Assembly (NCBI GenBank): GCA_005888365.1
Contig: VAWZ01000057.1
Location: 1,169 to 35,865 of the forward strand
DNA length: 34,697 nt
From: Actinomycetota bacterium
Lineage (GTDB): Bacteria; Actinomycetota; Thermoleophilia; Gaiellales; Gaiellaceae
Reading direction: 5' to 3'
Below the pieces are notes generated by a model. That model was not told the origin of the DNA and ran no database searches. It saw nothing but the letters and a program-made list of their open reading frames with translations. The position numbers and the translations under genes are program-made. Below are positions 1 to 6,967 of this stretch, one piece after another; the first letter of the stretch is position 1, and every line of letters begins with the position of its first letter.

Positions 1-1
1 C

Positions 2-1162
2 CGTGTTCTCCGCATCTTTCCCGCCTTCTACCTGGTGCTCTTCGCGACGGCGCTGCTTGCCGTCCCGGGCATCCGGGAAGGTTTCGGCTGGTTCGCCGTC
101 TACCTCGGGAACTTCTGGTTCATCTTCTACGGCAGCGTTGCGAACCCCAATTACGGAACGCACTTTTGGACACTCGCGGTCGAGGAGCAGTTCTACCTCG
201 TCGCGCCGGCGATCATCCTCTTTGCTCCTCGCCGATACCTGAAGGCGATCCTGATCGGCGCAGCGGTCGCGGCGGTCACGTATCGACTGGGCGCGGTCGC
301 CGCAGGATGGAACTGGGATGCGTATACCCGTGCTCCGACAGCGTGTCTCGACTCCCTGGGGATGGGTGCACTCCTAGCTCTCACGCGATTTCGCGGTCTG
401 AGCGATCGTTGGACGAGGTGGGCACTTGCGATCGGCCTTCCTCTCCTCGCACTCGACCTCGTCGCCAACACGCTCGCACAGGAGCATTGGAGCTCGAGGC
501 TGCTCGATTTCCAGCACGTTTTCCAGGACACGGCCTTTGCGCTCGTCAGCGTCTGGCTCGTCGCCGGTGCGTCACGAGGATTCGGCGGTCTTGCCGGCAG
601 TGCGCTCTCGCTCGCGCCCCTCGTCTACCTCGGGACGATCAGCTACGGGATCTACCTGTACCACTTCTTCGCGATCTGGGGTTTCCAGGCCGCGTTCGGT
701 TGGACTCGCGGGCAGTACCCGAACCAGGCGCTGTACTTCTTCGTCCTGACGGCTTCGACGGTGATGGTCGCCACGGTCTCTTGGTTCGCCCTCGAGCGGC
801 CGATCAACGGCCTCAAGCGGTACTTCCCCTACGACGTTGCGAGCGCACCGTCGCGCTCGCTTCGACGAGGATTCGCCCGGCTCGGGCAAAGCCGAACACT
901 GCGTTCTCCGTGGGTCCTGGGTCCGGGTCTGCCACTCGCGGGCATCGCGGCTTTCGCGGCAACCGCTGCGCTCGTCGAGACGTTTACGGATCGCGACTGG
1001 TCCTTGTCTGGGTTCGAATGGCCGGCGGACTTCCTGACTGCCGCTCTGCTTGTGTGTCTCGTGCCGCTCGTCCTCGTAGCCGTGCAACTCGTTCTGAACA
1101 CGAGGCGGCGGAGGGTGACAATGGCTCGAGCTCGAGCCGCATCGCAGCGGATGCGTGACTAG
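2..1162 (+). CDS. Acyltransferase 3 family membrane protein (5' truncated)
   Basis: The gene runs in from before the window; about 386 residues are visible and the open frame continues to base 2, reading RVLRIFPAFYLVLF, the usual first-helix region of the OafA/NodX family. Visible marks are FWTLAVEEQFYLVAP, the conserved FW-S/T-LAVEEQFY segment of the family, a long series of hydrophobic helices, and ALERPI near residue 265, where these proteins normally end their membrane domain. Family members move acyl groups from a cytoplasmic donor onto cell-surface sugars or antibiotics; the acceptor here cannot be told. After the ALERPI segment there is an extra part of about 100 residues with two more hydrophobic stretches and an Arg-rich tail. 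The stop overlaps the stop of the convergent DUF1232 gene by 4 bases. Family certain, substrate unknown. Confidence 0.9.
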   Translation, partial: RVLRIFPAFYLVLFATALLAVPGIREGFGWFAVYLGNFWFIFYGSVANPNYGTHFWTLAVEEQFYLVAPAIILFAPRRYLKAILIGAAVAAVTYRLGAVAAGWNWDAYTRAPTACLDSLGMGALLALTRFRGLSDRWTRWALAIGLPLLALDLVANTLAQEHWSSRLLDFQHVFQDTAFALVSVWLVAGASRGFGGLAGSALSLAPLVYLGTISYGIYLYHFFAIWGFQAAFGWTRGQYPNQALYFFVLTASTVMVATVSWFALERPINGLKRYFPYDVASAPSRSLRRGFARLGQSRTLRSPWVLGPGLPLAGIAAFAATAALVETFTDRDWSLSGFEWPADFLTAALLVCLVPLVLVAVQLVLNTRRRRVTMARARAASQRMRD

Positions 1163-1554
1163 CGAGCCTCTCCGGCGAGGCGCAGCATCACGTCGAGCGA
1201 GGGCTGAGGTCCCGGCCAGTGTTCGCGGACTAACTCCGGGCCAGCTTCGCGGAACACGCTCCGCAGGACAATCGCGACCAGGATCGCATCGTCAGCTACG
1301 CCGATCACCGGGATGAAGTCGGGGATGAGATCGAACGGGAGCGACAGGTAGCCGACCAGTCCCAGGAGAAGCCACTTGTGGCGCCGCGATAGGCGCGGAT
1401 CACGGGCAAGCCGGGCGAAGAGGAGCACGCAATCGGGAATGAAGCCCGCCCACGCCCTCGCATCGGTCTTGCGGCCGAAAAACAGCAGCGCGAGGACGAA
1501 AGCGCCGTAGAGCGCCAGCACGACGCCGAACGCACCGAGGGTCCACGCGACCAT
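1159..1554 (-). CDS. DUF1232 (YkvA-type) small membrane protein
   Basis: 131 residues. The N-terminus is a hydrophobic helix (residues about 5-27). The middle carries LLLGLVGYLSLPFDLIPDFIP followed by GVADDAILVAIVLR, which is the DUF1232 signature (P-x-D-L-I-P-D-x-I-P then G-x-x-D-D). Members of this family are small membrane proteins of unknown function, some linked to cell-envelope or metal stress. The ATG at 1554 is followed by MVAWTLGAF; a weak purine stretch (gcagg) lies immediately upstream. It stands alone: its 3' end overlaps the convergent acyltransferase gene, and upstream lies the non-coding region with the 12-bp inverted repeat. Function not assignable. Confidence 0.85.
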   Translation of the reverse strand: MVAWTLGAFGVVLALYGAFVLALLFFGRKTDARAWAGFIPDCVLLFARLARDPRLSRRHKWLLLGLVGYLSLPFDLIPDFIPVIGVADDAILVAIVLRSVFREAGPELVREHWPGPQPSLDVMLRLAGEAR

Positions 1555-1580
1555 CCTGCCGCGACCTTAGGCGCCATTTT

Positions 1581-1615
1581 CGTTTGGGCACAAGTCGCGT
1601 TCCTGTGCCCAAACG
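1581..1615. repeat. 12-bp perfect inverted repeat in intergenic region
   Basis: Left arm 1581-1592 (cgtttgggcaca) and right arm 1604-1615 (tgtgcccaaacg) are exact reverse complements around an 11-base loop. Beyond the arms, ttttcg on the left and cgaaaa on the right can pair further if about five bases are bulged. It lies 26 bases upstream of the DUF1232 start. It could be an operator, an RNA hairpin or a terminator; there is no clean T-run. A shorter palindrome, ccgcaa-a-ttgcgg, follows at 1628-1640. Confidence 0.6.
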
Positions 1616-1715
1616 CACCGAAAACGACCGCAAATTGCGGGAATCTGAGAGACGGAGGACGTGCCGCCAAGAGCGCAGGAAGCCGCTTACCGATAGGGGT
1701 TCCGGCACTCTCGTG

Positions 1716-1764
1716 ATCGTGCTTTACGCGCAGGATGTCGCAGGTTCGAGTCCTGCACCGCCGA
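1716..1764 (+). other. tRNA 3'-half remnant (T-arm and acceptor 3' strand)
   Basis: Bases 1740-1756 form an intact T-arm: GCAGG, loop TTCGAGT, CCTGC. It is preceded by a tRNA-like variable region (AGGATGTC) and followed by ACCGCCG-A, which looks like the 3' acceptor strand and discriminator base. The matching 5' acceptor strand (CGGCGGT), a D-arm and a sound anticodon stem are not present in the preceding 100 bases, so this is not a complete tRNA. It may be a decayed tRNA, or a tRNA 3'-end copy such as is left at integration sites. I favour a remnant. Confidence 0.45.
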
Positions 1765-1765
1765 C

Positions 1766-1785
1766 TGAGACGCCTGTGCGTCTCA
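1766..1785 (+). terminator. Hairpin directly after the tRNA-like remnant
   Basis: tgagacgc-ctgt-gcgtctca is a perfect 8-bp stem with a 4-base loop, beginning two bases after the tRNA-like discriminator base. Its position suits a terminator of a former tRNA gene. No T-run follows, so terminator activity is inference. Confidence 0.4.
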
Positions 1786-1827
1786 TCTGAGTCCGGCGTG
1801 CCCGCGAGATCGCGGGGAGCACCGAGC

Positions 1828-1833
1828 TACGAT
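1828..1833 (+). promoter_or_regulatory. Putative -10 box (TACGAT) of a leaderless transcript
   Basis: TACGAT ends 7 bases before the ATG at 1841 and no Shine-Dalgarno sequence lies between. The same hexamer-to-start spacing recurs at other first genes in the window, which supports a -10 element of a leaderless mRNA. No clear -35 is visible. Confidence 0.4.
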
Positions 1834-1840
1834 TCCGACG

Positions 1841-2224
1841 ATGGCGACCGACAAGCAGGTTGCCGCTCGCGGCGTGGTGAGGGTTGTCGGGGTCGAACCG
1901 ATCTTCGCTGTCACGGACGTCGCTCGCTCGGTCGCTCACTACGAGCGGCTCGGATTCACGACCTCCCATCACGATGCGACATACGCGTTTGCGCACCGAG
2001 ACCGCCTCACGATCCACCTTGCACAGACGGACAGCCCGGGGATAGCGAGGACCGGGTCGATCTACATGCACGTGGATGACGCCGACCGGCTCGCGACCGC
2101 CTGGCGCCAGGCCGGCGTCGAGGTCGTCGGGCCCGAGGACTTCGACTACGGCAAGCGCGAGGGCTCGCACACCGACCCGGATGGGAACCTCATCCGGTTC
2201 GGCTCACCACTGCAGCAGAGATAG
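1841..2224 (+). CDS. VOC superfamily (glyoxalase/bleomycin-resistance-like) protein
   Basis: 127 residues, the usual length of a single-module VOC protein. It begins VEPIFAVTDVARSVAHYERLGF, the first beta-alpha unit with the D-x-x-x-S-x-x-F/Y-Y pattern, and ends GSHTDPDGNLIRFGSPL, the second metal-side strand with D-P-D-G-N-x-I-x-F. Related proteins bind bleomycin-type drugs or act as lyases or dioxygenases; the pattern here is closest to the small glyoxalase/bleomycin-resistance members, but a drug-binding role is not shown. The ATG at 1841 is preceded by TACGAT and no ribosome site. Its last 35 bases overlap the convergent lipoprotein gene. Confidence 0.85.
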   Translation: MATDKQVAARGVVRVVGVEPIFAVTDVARSVAHYERLGFTTSHHDATYAFAHRDRLTIHLAQTDSPGIARTGSIYMHVDDADRLATAWRQAGVEVVGPEDFDYGKREGSHTDPDGNLIRFGSPLQQR

Positions 2225-2663
2225 CCGAGCTGGCTCGACTCGCCGACCTCACGTGGAGGCGACCGTTCTTGTCGAGCAGGCACTGCTTCGGCAGGTAGAG
2301 CAGGATCTGTCTCTTGCGATAGACGAGCGACGACCTCTGCGGCGGCCCGCCTTGCTCCTCGCCGCACTTGCCCGCCGTAGACACCACTTCGGCAGAGGTC
2401 AGCGATGCGGGGACGCTCATGGAGAGGTGAGTCTCGGTCTTGGTGAGCGCGCCGAGACGGGTCCCTTCGGACGCCATGCAGCGACGAAAGGTGGTCGCCC
2501 AGTCGACGAGCTCGATCGACTGCGCGCGGGTCAGCCGCCGCTCGTTGGAGCCCGAGCCTGCAGACGTGTCGCTCGTGCCGGTGCTCGCCGGGCCGCGATC
2601 GCAGCCGCCCGCAAGAAGGGCGAGGCCGAAGGTCGCCGCGGCTGCGACGGTCGCGCGTCGCAT
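2190..2663 (-). CDS. Hypothetical lipoprotein
   Basis: 157 residues. The N-terminus has an Arg-Arg start, a hydrophobic stretch and a lipobox LAGGC with the lipidated Cys at residue 21, then a Ser/Gly/Thr-rich linker, so export and anchoring to the outer face of the membrane are likely. The rest has three more Cys (one in RRCMASEG, one in GKCGEEQ, one in KQCLLDKN) that could form a disulfide plus one free Cys. No family recognised. It lies downstream of the sigma-factor gene on the same strand with a 69-base gap. Its last 35 bases overlap the convergent VOC gene. Confidence 0.65.
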   Translation of the reverse strand: MRRATVAAAATFGLALLAGGCDRGPASTGTSDTSAGSGSNERRLTRAQSIELVDWATTFRRCMASEGTRLGALTKTETHLSMSVPASLTSAEVVSTAGKCGEEQGGPPQRSSLVYRKRQILLYLPKQCLLDKNGRLHVRSASRASSAISAAVVSRTG

Positions 2664-2732
2664 GGCTCAATCGAAGCGCGACCGCCTGAAGCCTTCCTGA
2701 GAGGCGGCTGAGAGCTCTCTAAGAATTCGTGC

Positions 2733-3809
2733 TCACGCGGACTCCGCGAGCTCGTCCGCGCCGGCGCCGACGACGTCCTTGAGCTGCTCGGCGAGCTGGG
2801 CGAAGCCCTTCCGCTCGACCTGGCGGATCCGCTCTCGCGAGATCCCGAGCTCGCGCTCGATCGCCTCCAGCGAGCGCTGCTCGCCGTCGAAGCCGAAGCG
2901 CAGCTCGAGAACCCGCCGCTCGAGGTCCGGAAGCGTATGCACAGCCGCTCGAACCGCCTGCCTGCGCAGGCTGTCTCCGGCCTGCTCGGACGGGTCGACC
3001 GCAGCGGGATCGGCGAAGAGATCGCCGAGCTCGCCGTCTCCGTCGTCGCCGACGTTCTGGTTCAGGGAAACTGAGGCCTCCACCGCGCCGAGTGCCTCTT
3101 CGACGTGCTGCAGCTCGAGCCCGGTTGCGTCGGACAGCTCCTCGCTCGTCGCCTCGCGTCCATGCTCGGCCTCGAAGCGACGGCCCGCTCGCGCGAGCTT
3201 GAGCCGGCGCTCGTGGACGTGCGACGGCACCCTGATCGTCTGCGACTGATTCGAGATCGCGCGCTGGCACGCCTGCCGGATCCACCAGGTCGCGTACGTC
3301 GAGAACTTGAACCCGCGACGCCAGTCGAACTTCTCGACCGCGCGGTTGAGGCCGATGATCCCCTCCTGGATGAGGTCGCCCAGCGGGAGACCGTGGCCCT
3401 GGTAGCGCTTGGCGATCGAGACGACCAGGCGCAGGTTCGAGTTGAGCATCCGCTCCTTTGCCTGCTTGTCGCCGCGCTCGATCCGCTTTGCGAGCTCGAC
3501 CTCCTCGGCCGCGGTCAGCAGCCTATGCCGGCCGATCTCGTTCATGAAGAGGGTGAGCGAGTCGGTGGTGACGATCTCACGCGACTCGCGGCGCGCCGAC
3601 TCCTTCTCGCTCGAGCTCTCCTCGTTGCGCTCTGCGGCAGGCGCGATCTCGACCTCGCGAGCCGCGAGCTCGGCCATGACGGCGTTCAACTCATCCTCGT
3701 CGAGGCCCTGCTCGAAGGCGAGCGCCTCGAGCTCGACCTCGCCGACCTCGCCTCGTTCCTCGGCCCTCTCCAGGAAGGCCTGCACATCTCTGTCCAGCAC
3801 TTCGTTCAC
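2733..3809 (-). CDS. RNA polymerase sigma-70 factor, RpoD/SigA family
   Basis: Start chosen at GTG 3809, which overlaps the rpmE stop as GTGA and follows a purine-rich aggagagagg. This gives 358 residues; the frame is open further upstream, but that part is the rpmE region in another frame. Residues 1-55 resemble the acidic region 1.1 of primary sigmas. Then come region 1.2 ([21 protein letters not shown]), region 2 ([42 protein letters not shown]), region 3 ([12 protein letters not shown] onward) and region 4.2 with its helix-turn-helix ([20 protein letters not shown]). Regions 2.4 and 4.2 imply recognition of usual -10/-35 promoters. It may be the housekeeping sigma or a close group 2 relative; the window cannot tell. 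Overlap with rpmE suggests translational coupling. Confidence 0.93.
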   Translation of the reverse strand: MNEVLDRDVQAFLERAEERGEVGEVELEALAFEQGLDEDELNAVMAELAAREVEIAPAAERNEESSSEKESARRESREIVTTDSLTLFMNEIGRHRLLTAAEEVELAKRIERGDKQAKERMLNSNLRLVVSIAKRYQGHGLPLGDLIQEGIIGLNRAVEKFDWRRGFKFSTYATWWIRQACQRAISNQSQTIRVPSHVHERRLKLARAGRRFEAEHGREATSEELSDATGLELQHVEEALGAVEASVSLNQNVGDDGDGELGDLFADPAAVDPSEQAGDSLRRQAVRAAVHTLPDLERRVLELRFGFDGEQRSLEAIERELGISRERIRQVERKGFAQLAEQLKDVVGAGADELAESA

Positions 3810-4042
3810 GAGTTCCTCTCTCCTATTCTTGCTCGAGCGCTCTCGGCGAGCGCGCGGCGCCGCTCGAACCGCTCGATCTGGCTGCCGGCCCTCGGCGTTC
3901 GCTCGACTCCGGTATACGCCGGATGACAGCTCGAGCAGACGTCGACAGCCACCTCGCTTCGCGTCGAGCGCGTCGTAAACGCGTTTCCGCACGTGCTGCA
4001 ACGCACGAGCGTCAAGACTGTCTCGGGGTGCGTCCCTCTCAA
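3806..4042 (-). CDS. rpmE: Ribosomal protein bL31 (zinc-binding form)
   Basis: 78 residues from a TTG start at 4042 with a strong aaggagga site 5-6 bases upstream. The beginning, M-R-G-T-H-P-E, matches the usual M-K-x-G-I-H-P-E of L31, and [13 protein letters not shown] followed by [10 protein letters not shown] is the family's C-terminal signature. Cys15, Cys18, Cys36 and Cys39 form the zinc ribbon of the zinc-containing paralog, the one replaced by a Cys-free copy under zinc shortage in many bacteria. It sits on the large ribosomal subunit and bridges to the small one. Its TGA overlaps the sigma-factor GTG. Unlike most genes starting transcription units here, it has a clear ribosome site and so probably a leader of about 100 bases. 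Confidence 0.92.
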   Translation of the reverse strand: MRGTHPETVLTLVRCSTCGNAFTTRSTRSEVAVDVCSSCHPAYTGVERTPRAGSQIERFERRRALAESARARIGERNS

Positions 4043-4161
4043 TTCTTCCTCCTTCGAGAACCAACTGCGTCTCGGGCCCGAGGTGACGGCTCAGAAGACC
4101 GCCACACAGGTCTATGCGCAACAATGATTGAAACGAAGAAGAGCGCTTCGGGATTCCCGGG

Positions 4162-5649
4162 CTACCAGCCGGCGGGGGCGGCGACATACACCGCGACGCC
4201 GAGGCCCGGCAGCTTGTCGACCGTCAGGTCGCCGTACGGACGCACCGTGCGTCCGTCTTCGAACACGTGCAACACACGCCCCGCGAGACCGGGCACTGTG
4301 AACGAGGCGGTCGCCGGTGCCGTGGAAGTGTTCACCGCGATCACGTAGAGGGCCCCGTTGTGCCGGCGGACGCCCACACGGACGGGGTTCGCCGCCGACC
4401 AGGTCGCGTTGACGACCTGATCGAGAAGCGCCGGGGCGAGCGCCACGATCTCGCGATTCGTCTTGGTGACCTGGTTTCGGACCTCCTCCGGCCAGTAGTC
4501 CGGGAAGTAGCCGATCCCGCGCGCACCGCCGGCGATCGCGAGCCAGGTCTCGGCGGTGACGTCCGTCGGGGTCGGGTCGCCGGTCGGGCAGTGCTCCATT
4601 CGGGCCGCCTCGATCCACTGGAAGGTCGGCTTCCCTTGCGCGAGTTGCACGAGCTCGCGCTGCATCCAGTACACGTTGTCGATCTGCGCGATCGTGCAGC
4701 GGACCTCGAGGGGATAGGTGTCGAAGCCGATCACGTCGGCCTTCGCCAGGAAGCCGGCGTAGATCTTCTTCCCGTCAGGCGGGGGTGCCGCCCGCGATGA
4801 GAAGTGGTCGGTCAGGGTGAGGAACGTCACACGTCCACCCCCCGACGGGTCCGGGAGGTTGGCGGCGTTGCCCACTGACATGTCGGCCTCGTCCTGGAAG
4901 TGCCAGCCGATGAGCCCCGGCCCAGAGACCCCCGGTGTCGAGGCGTCGACCGTGGACGCGGCTTGTCCCGCAAGCTTCGCGAGCTGCTCTCCCGGTCCGG
5001 AGCAGCTCGAGCCGAGGAAGACATTGATGCCGGCCGCTACGCTCGTCGGGTAGTACGTCGGGCACTGCTTCCACACCATGCGCGGGAAGAGGGGCACGCC
5101 GTCGATCTGGAGTGGCGCCGACGAGACGAGCGGCGCGGCTGAGCTCGGGATCGAGCTCGAAGGAGAAGGCGATCCCGTGGATCCTCCGACGAGCCCCGGA
5201 GGTACGGCGGGAGTGATCACGAAGGGCGAGAGCGGGTCCGAGCTCGAGCTCGAAGCCGCCGCTGGAGCCACCGTCGCCGAGAGTGACGACGGCCACGCGT
5301 CGGTGCGGAAGGACCCCTTCGACTCGGCCCGCGCCCCGTTCCGCCAGCGCGCGACGACCCGGAACCGATACGTCGTCGCAGGCTCGAGGCCGGTCAGCGT
5401 GGTCCGTCCGGCTGCGGCGTCCTGCGTCACCGTCGTCGGTGACCAGACGCCGTACCGCTCGTCCGCCCCGACCTCGACCACGAAACGGGCGGCGTCGTCG
5501 ACTCGCCACTTCACGACCGCGGAGAAGGCGCCGGCCTGAACGCCGAGAACCGTCGGAACGTCGAATCGGGAGGCGTTTGCTCCGGCGGAGCCGAGAGCCG
5601 CGAGCAGGCAGAGAGCAAGCGCGATGACTGTGGCCGCAGGGCGCCGCAT
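4162..5649 (-). CDS. Secreted fibronectin type III / glycoside-hydrolase-like protein
   Basis: Start chosen at ATG 5649, where a clean signal peptide begins ([20 protein letters not shown], cleavage near ANA-S), giving 495 residues; the longer open frame has no such signal. Residues about 31-115 form a fibronectin type III domain (ending [18 protein letters not shown]). A Ser/Pro-rich linker spans roughly 125-185. The following 230 residues look like a glycosidase-type TIM barrel: [30 protein letters not shown] and [13 protein letters not shown] are strand-end motifs with acidic residues. A beta-sandwich-like C-terminal part (about 415-495) follows, as in glycosidases. The GH family is not recognised and catalysis is inference. 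Probably acts outside the cell on polysaccharide. Confidence 0.75.
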   Translation of the reverse strand: MRRPAATVIALALCLLAALGSAGANASRFDVPTVLGVQAGAFSAVVKWRVDDAARFVVEVGADERYGVWSPTTVTQDAAAGRTTLTGLEPATTYRFRVVARWRNGARAESKGSFRTDAWPSSLSATVAPAAASSSSSDPLSPFVITPAVPPGLVGGSTGSPSPSSSIPSSAAPLVSSAPLQIDGVPLFPRMVWKQCPTYYPTSVAAGINVFLGSSCSGPGEQLAKLAGQAASTVDASTPGVSGPGLIGWHFQDEADMSVGNAANLPDPSGGGRVTFLTLTDHFSSRAAPPPDGKKIYAGFLAKADVIGFDTYPLEVRCTIAQIDNVYWMQRELVQLAQGKPTFQWIEAARMEHCPTGDPTPTDVTAETWLAIAGGARGIGYFPDYWPEEVRNQVTKTNREIVALAPALLDQVVNATWSAANPVRVGVRRHNGALYVIAVNTSTAPATASFTVPGLAGRVLHVFEDGRTVRPYGDLTVDKLPGLGVAVYVAAPAGW

Positions 5650-5736
5650 CCTGCGTTGACTGTCGGCAGTGGCCCCGGACGCGGGTCTCCCTCGCACGAG
5701 TGAACGCCCAGGCCCTTCCTGAGGCACGAAGCCTGC

Positions 5737-5742
5737 TAGCGT
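5737..5742 (+). promoter_or_regulatory. Putative -10 box (TAGCGT) of a leaderless transcript
   Basis: TAGCGT ends exactly 7 bases before the GTG start of the cyclophilin gene; there is no Shine-Dalgarno sequence in the gap. The same hexamer with the same 7-base spacing to a GTG occurs on the minus strand at 22524-22529. No strong -35 is visible. Confidence 0.45.
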
Positions 5743-5749
5743 CGCGTCC

Positions 5750-6205
5750 GTGCCGGGCGCCGTCCTCAACACGAGCGAGGGAGCAGTCGAGCTGGAGCTT
5801 TTCGCCGAGGACGCTCCGCGCACCGTCGAGAACTTCACGAAGCTCGCGAGAGACGGCTTCTACGACGGCCTCGTCTTCCACCGCGTGCTACCCGACTTCA
5901 TGATCCAGAGCGGCTGTCCCCGCGGCGACGGCACGGGTGGGCCCGGCTACCAGTTCGATGACGAGCCCAGCGAGCACCACGTCGTCCAGGGTGCGCTCGC
6001 AATGGCGAACGCGGGGCCGAACACGAACGGCTCGCAATTCTTCATCGTGACGGCCGACGCGTGCCCCTGGCTCGACGGAAAGCACACCGTCTTCGGCCAG
6101 GTCGTGAGCGGGCAAGACATCGCCGACCGCATCTCGCGCGTCGAGCGGGACTCACGCGACAAGCCCGTCGACCCGGTCGTGATCGAGTCAGTCGAGCTCC
6201 TCTGA
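5750..6205 (+). CDS. Peptidyl-prolyl cis-trans isomerase, cyclophilin type
   Basis: 151 residues from GTG 5750, a full-length bacterial cyclophilin without signal peptide, so cytoplasmic. It catalyses proline cis-trans isomerisation in protein folding. Catalytic and binding motifs are present: FHRVLPDFMIQSG (residues 43-55, including the essential Arg45 and the Phe/Met/Gln pocket), GDGTGGPGY, MANAGPNTNGSQFFI (85-99) and WLDGKHTVFG (107-116, with the Trp of the cyclosporin pocket). It heads a plus-strand unit; the SDR gene follows after 15 bases. There is a TAGCGT hexamer 7 bases upstream and no ribosome site, so a leaderless start is likely. Confidence 0.93.
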   Translation: MPGAVLNTSEGAVELELFAEDAPRTVENFTKLARDGFYDGLVFHRVLPDFMIQSGCPRGDGTGGPGYQFDDEPSEHHVVQGALAMANAGPNTNGSQFFIVTADACPWLDGKHTVFGQVVSGQDIADRISRVERDSRDKPVDPVVIESVELL

Positions 6206-6220
6206 TCGGAGACCACTCGA

Positions 6221-6964
6221 ATGGCTGACGCGGTGAGCCTGGCCGAAAAGACGGCCGTTGTCACCGGTGCCTCGAGCGGAATCGGAGCAGCGACCGTGCG
6301 CAAGCTGCGCGAGGCAGGCGTTCACGTGGTCGGCGGTGCGCGGAGGGTCGAGAGGATCGAGGCCGATCTCGCGCTCGAGCTCGACACGAGAGACGAGCAG
6401 AGCTGCGTGTCGTTCGTCGAGCGGGCGGTCGCCGAGATCGGCGGGTTCGACATCCTCTTCAACAACGCCGGGCTCGCCCTCGGCCGCTACCCGTTCTGGG
6501 AGTCGAACGAGGAGGACGAGGCGACCGTCCTGCACACGAACGTCGACGGCGTCTTCCGCATGACGCGGCTCTGCCTCCCACACATCCGCGACGGCGGCCA
6601 CATCATGTTCACCGGCTCGGTCGCGGGCCGGCAGGCGTACCCGAACGGCGCCTCGTACGTCGCGTCGAAGTTCGCCGTTCGCGGCTTCGTGTACGCACTC
6701 CGGGAAGACCTGCTCGGGCGTCCGATCCGAATCACCACCGTCGACCCGGGCCTGACGGAGACCGAGTTCTCCCTTGTCCGCTACCGCGGCGACGAGGATG
6801 CGGCGCGAGAGGTGTACGAGGGGGTCGATCCCGTCACCCCGGACGAGATCGCGGACTGCGTGCTCTTCGCGCTCACCCGGCCGCCGCACGTGAACGTCGA
6901 CGAGATCGTCGTGAAGGCCCTCGCGCAATCGAGCGGCGCCCGGATCGTCCGCCGCGAGGACTAG
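6221..6964 (+). CDS. Short-chain dehydrogenase/reductase (NAD(P)-dependent)
   Basis: 247 residues. Classical SDR features: cofactor motif TGASSGIG at 15-22, NNAG at 81-84, and the catalytic Ser133 (in TGSVAG), Tyr146 and Lys150 (YVASK). The region after Lys150 reads VDPGLTETEFSLVRYRGD, close to the YdfG/serine-dehydrogenase-like group (NADP-dependent oxidation of 3-hydroxy acids such as L-allo-threonine or serine), which is the best guess for the reaction. The residue stretch after the second strand is short (GGARRVERIEAD), so the coenzyme preference is uncertain. It lies 15 bases after the cyclophilin gene and 3 bases before the debranching-type gene, so it is probably cotranscribed. Confidence 0.88.
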   Translation: MADAVSLAEKTAVVTGASSGIGAATVRKLREAGVHVVGGARRVERIEADLALELDTRDEQSCVSFVERAVAEIGGFDILFNNAGLALGRYPFWESNEEDEATVLHTNVDGVFRMTRLCLPHIRDGGHIMFTGSVAGRQAYPNGASYVASKFAVRGFVYALREDLLGRPIRITTVDPGLTETEFSLVRYRGDEDAAREVYEGVDPVTPDEIADCVLFALTRPPHVNVDEIVVKALAQSSGARIVRRED

Positions 6965-6967
6965 CCG

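Noticed and set aside
1735-2079. Small plus-strand open frame starting MSQVRVLHRR
   Set aside because: This start is the typical false protein read from a tRNA T-arm, and the rest overlaps the VOC gene out of frame.
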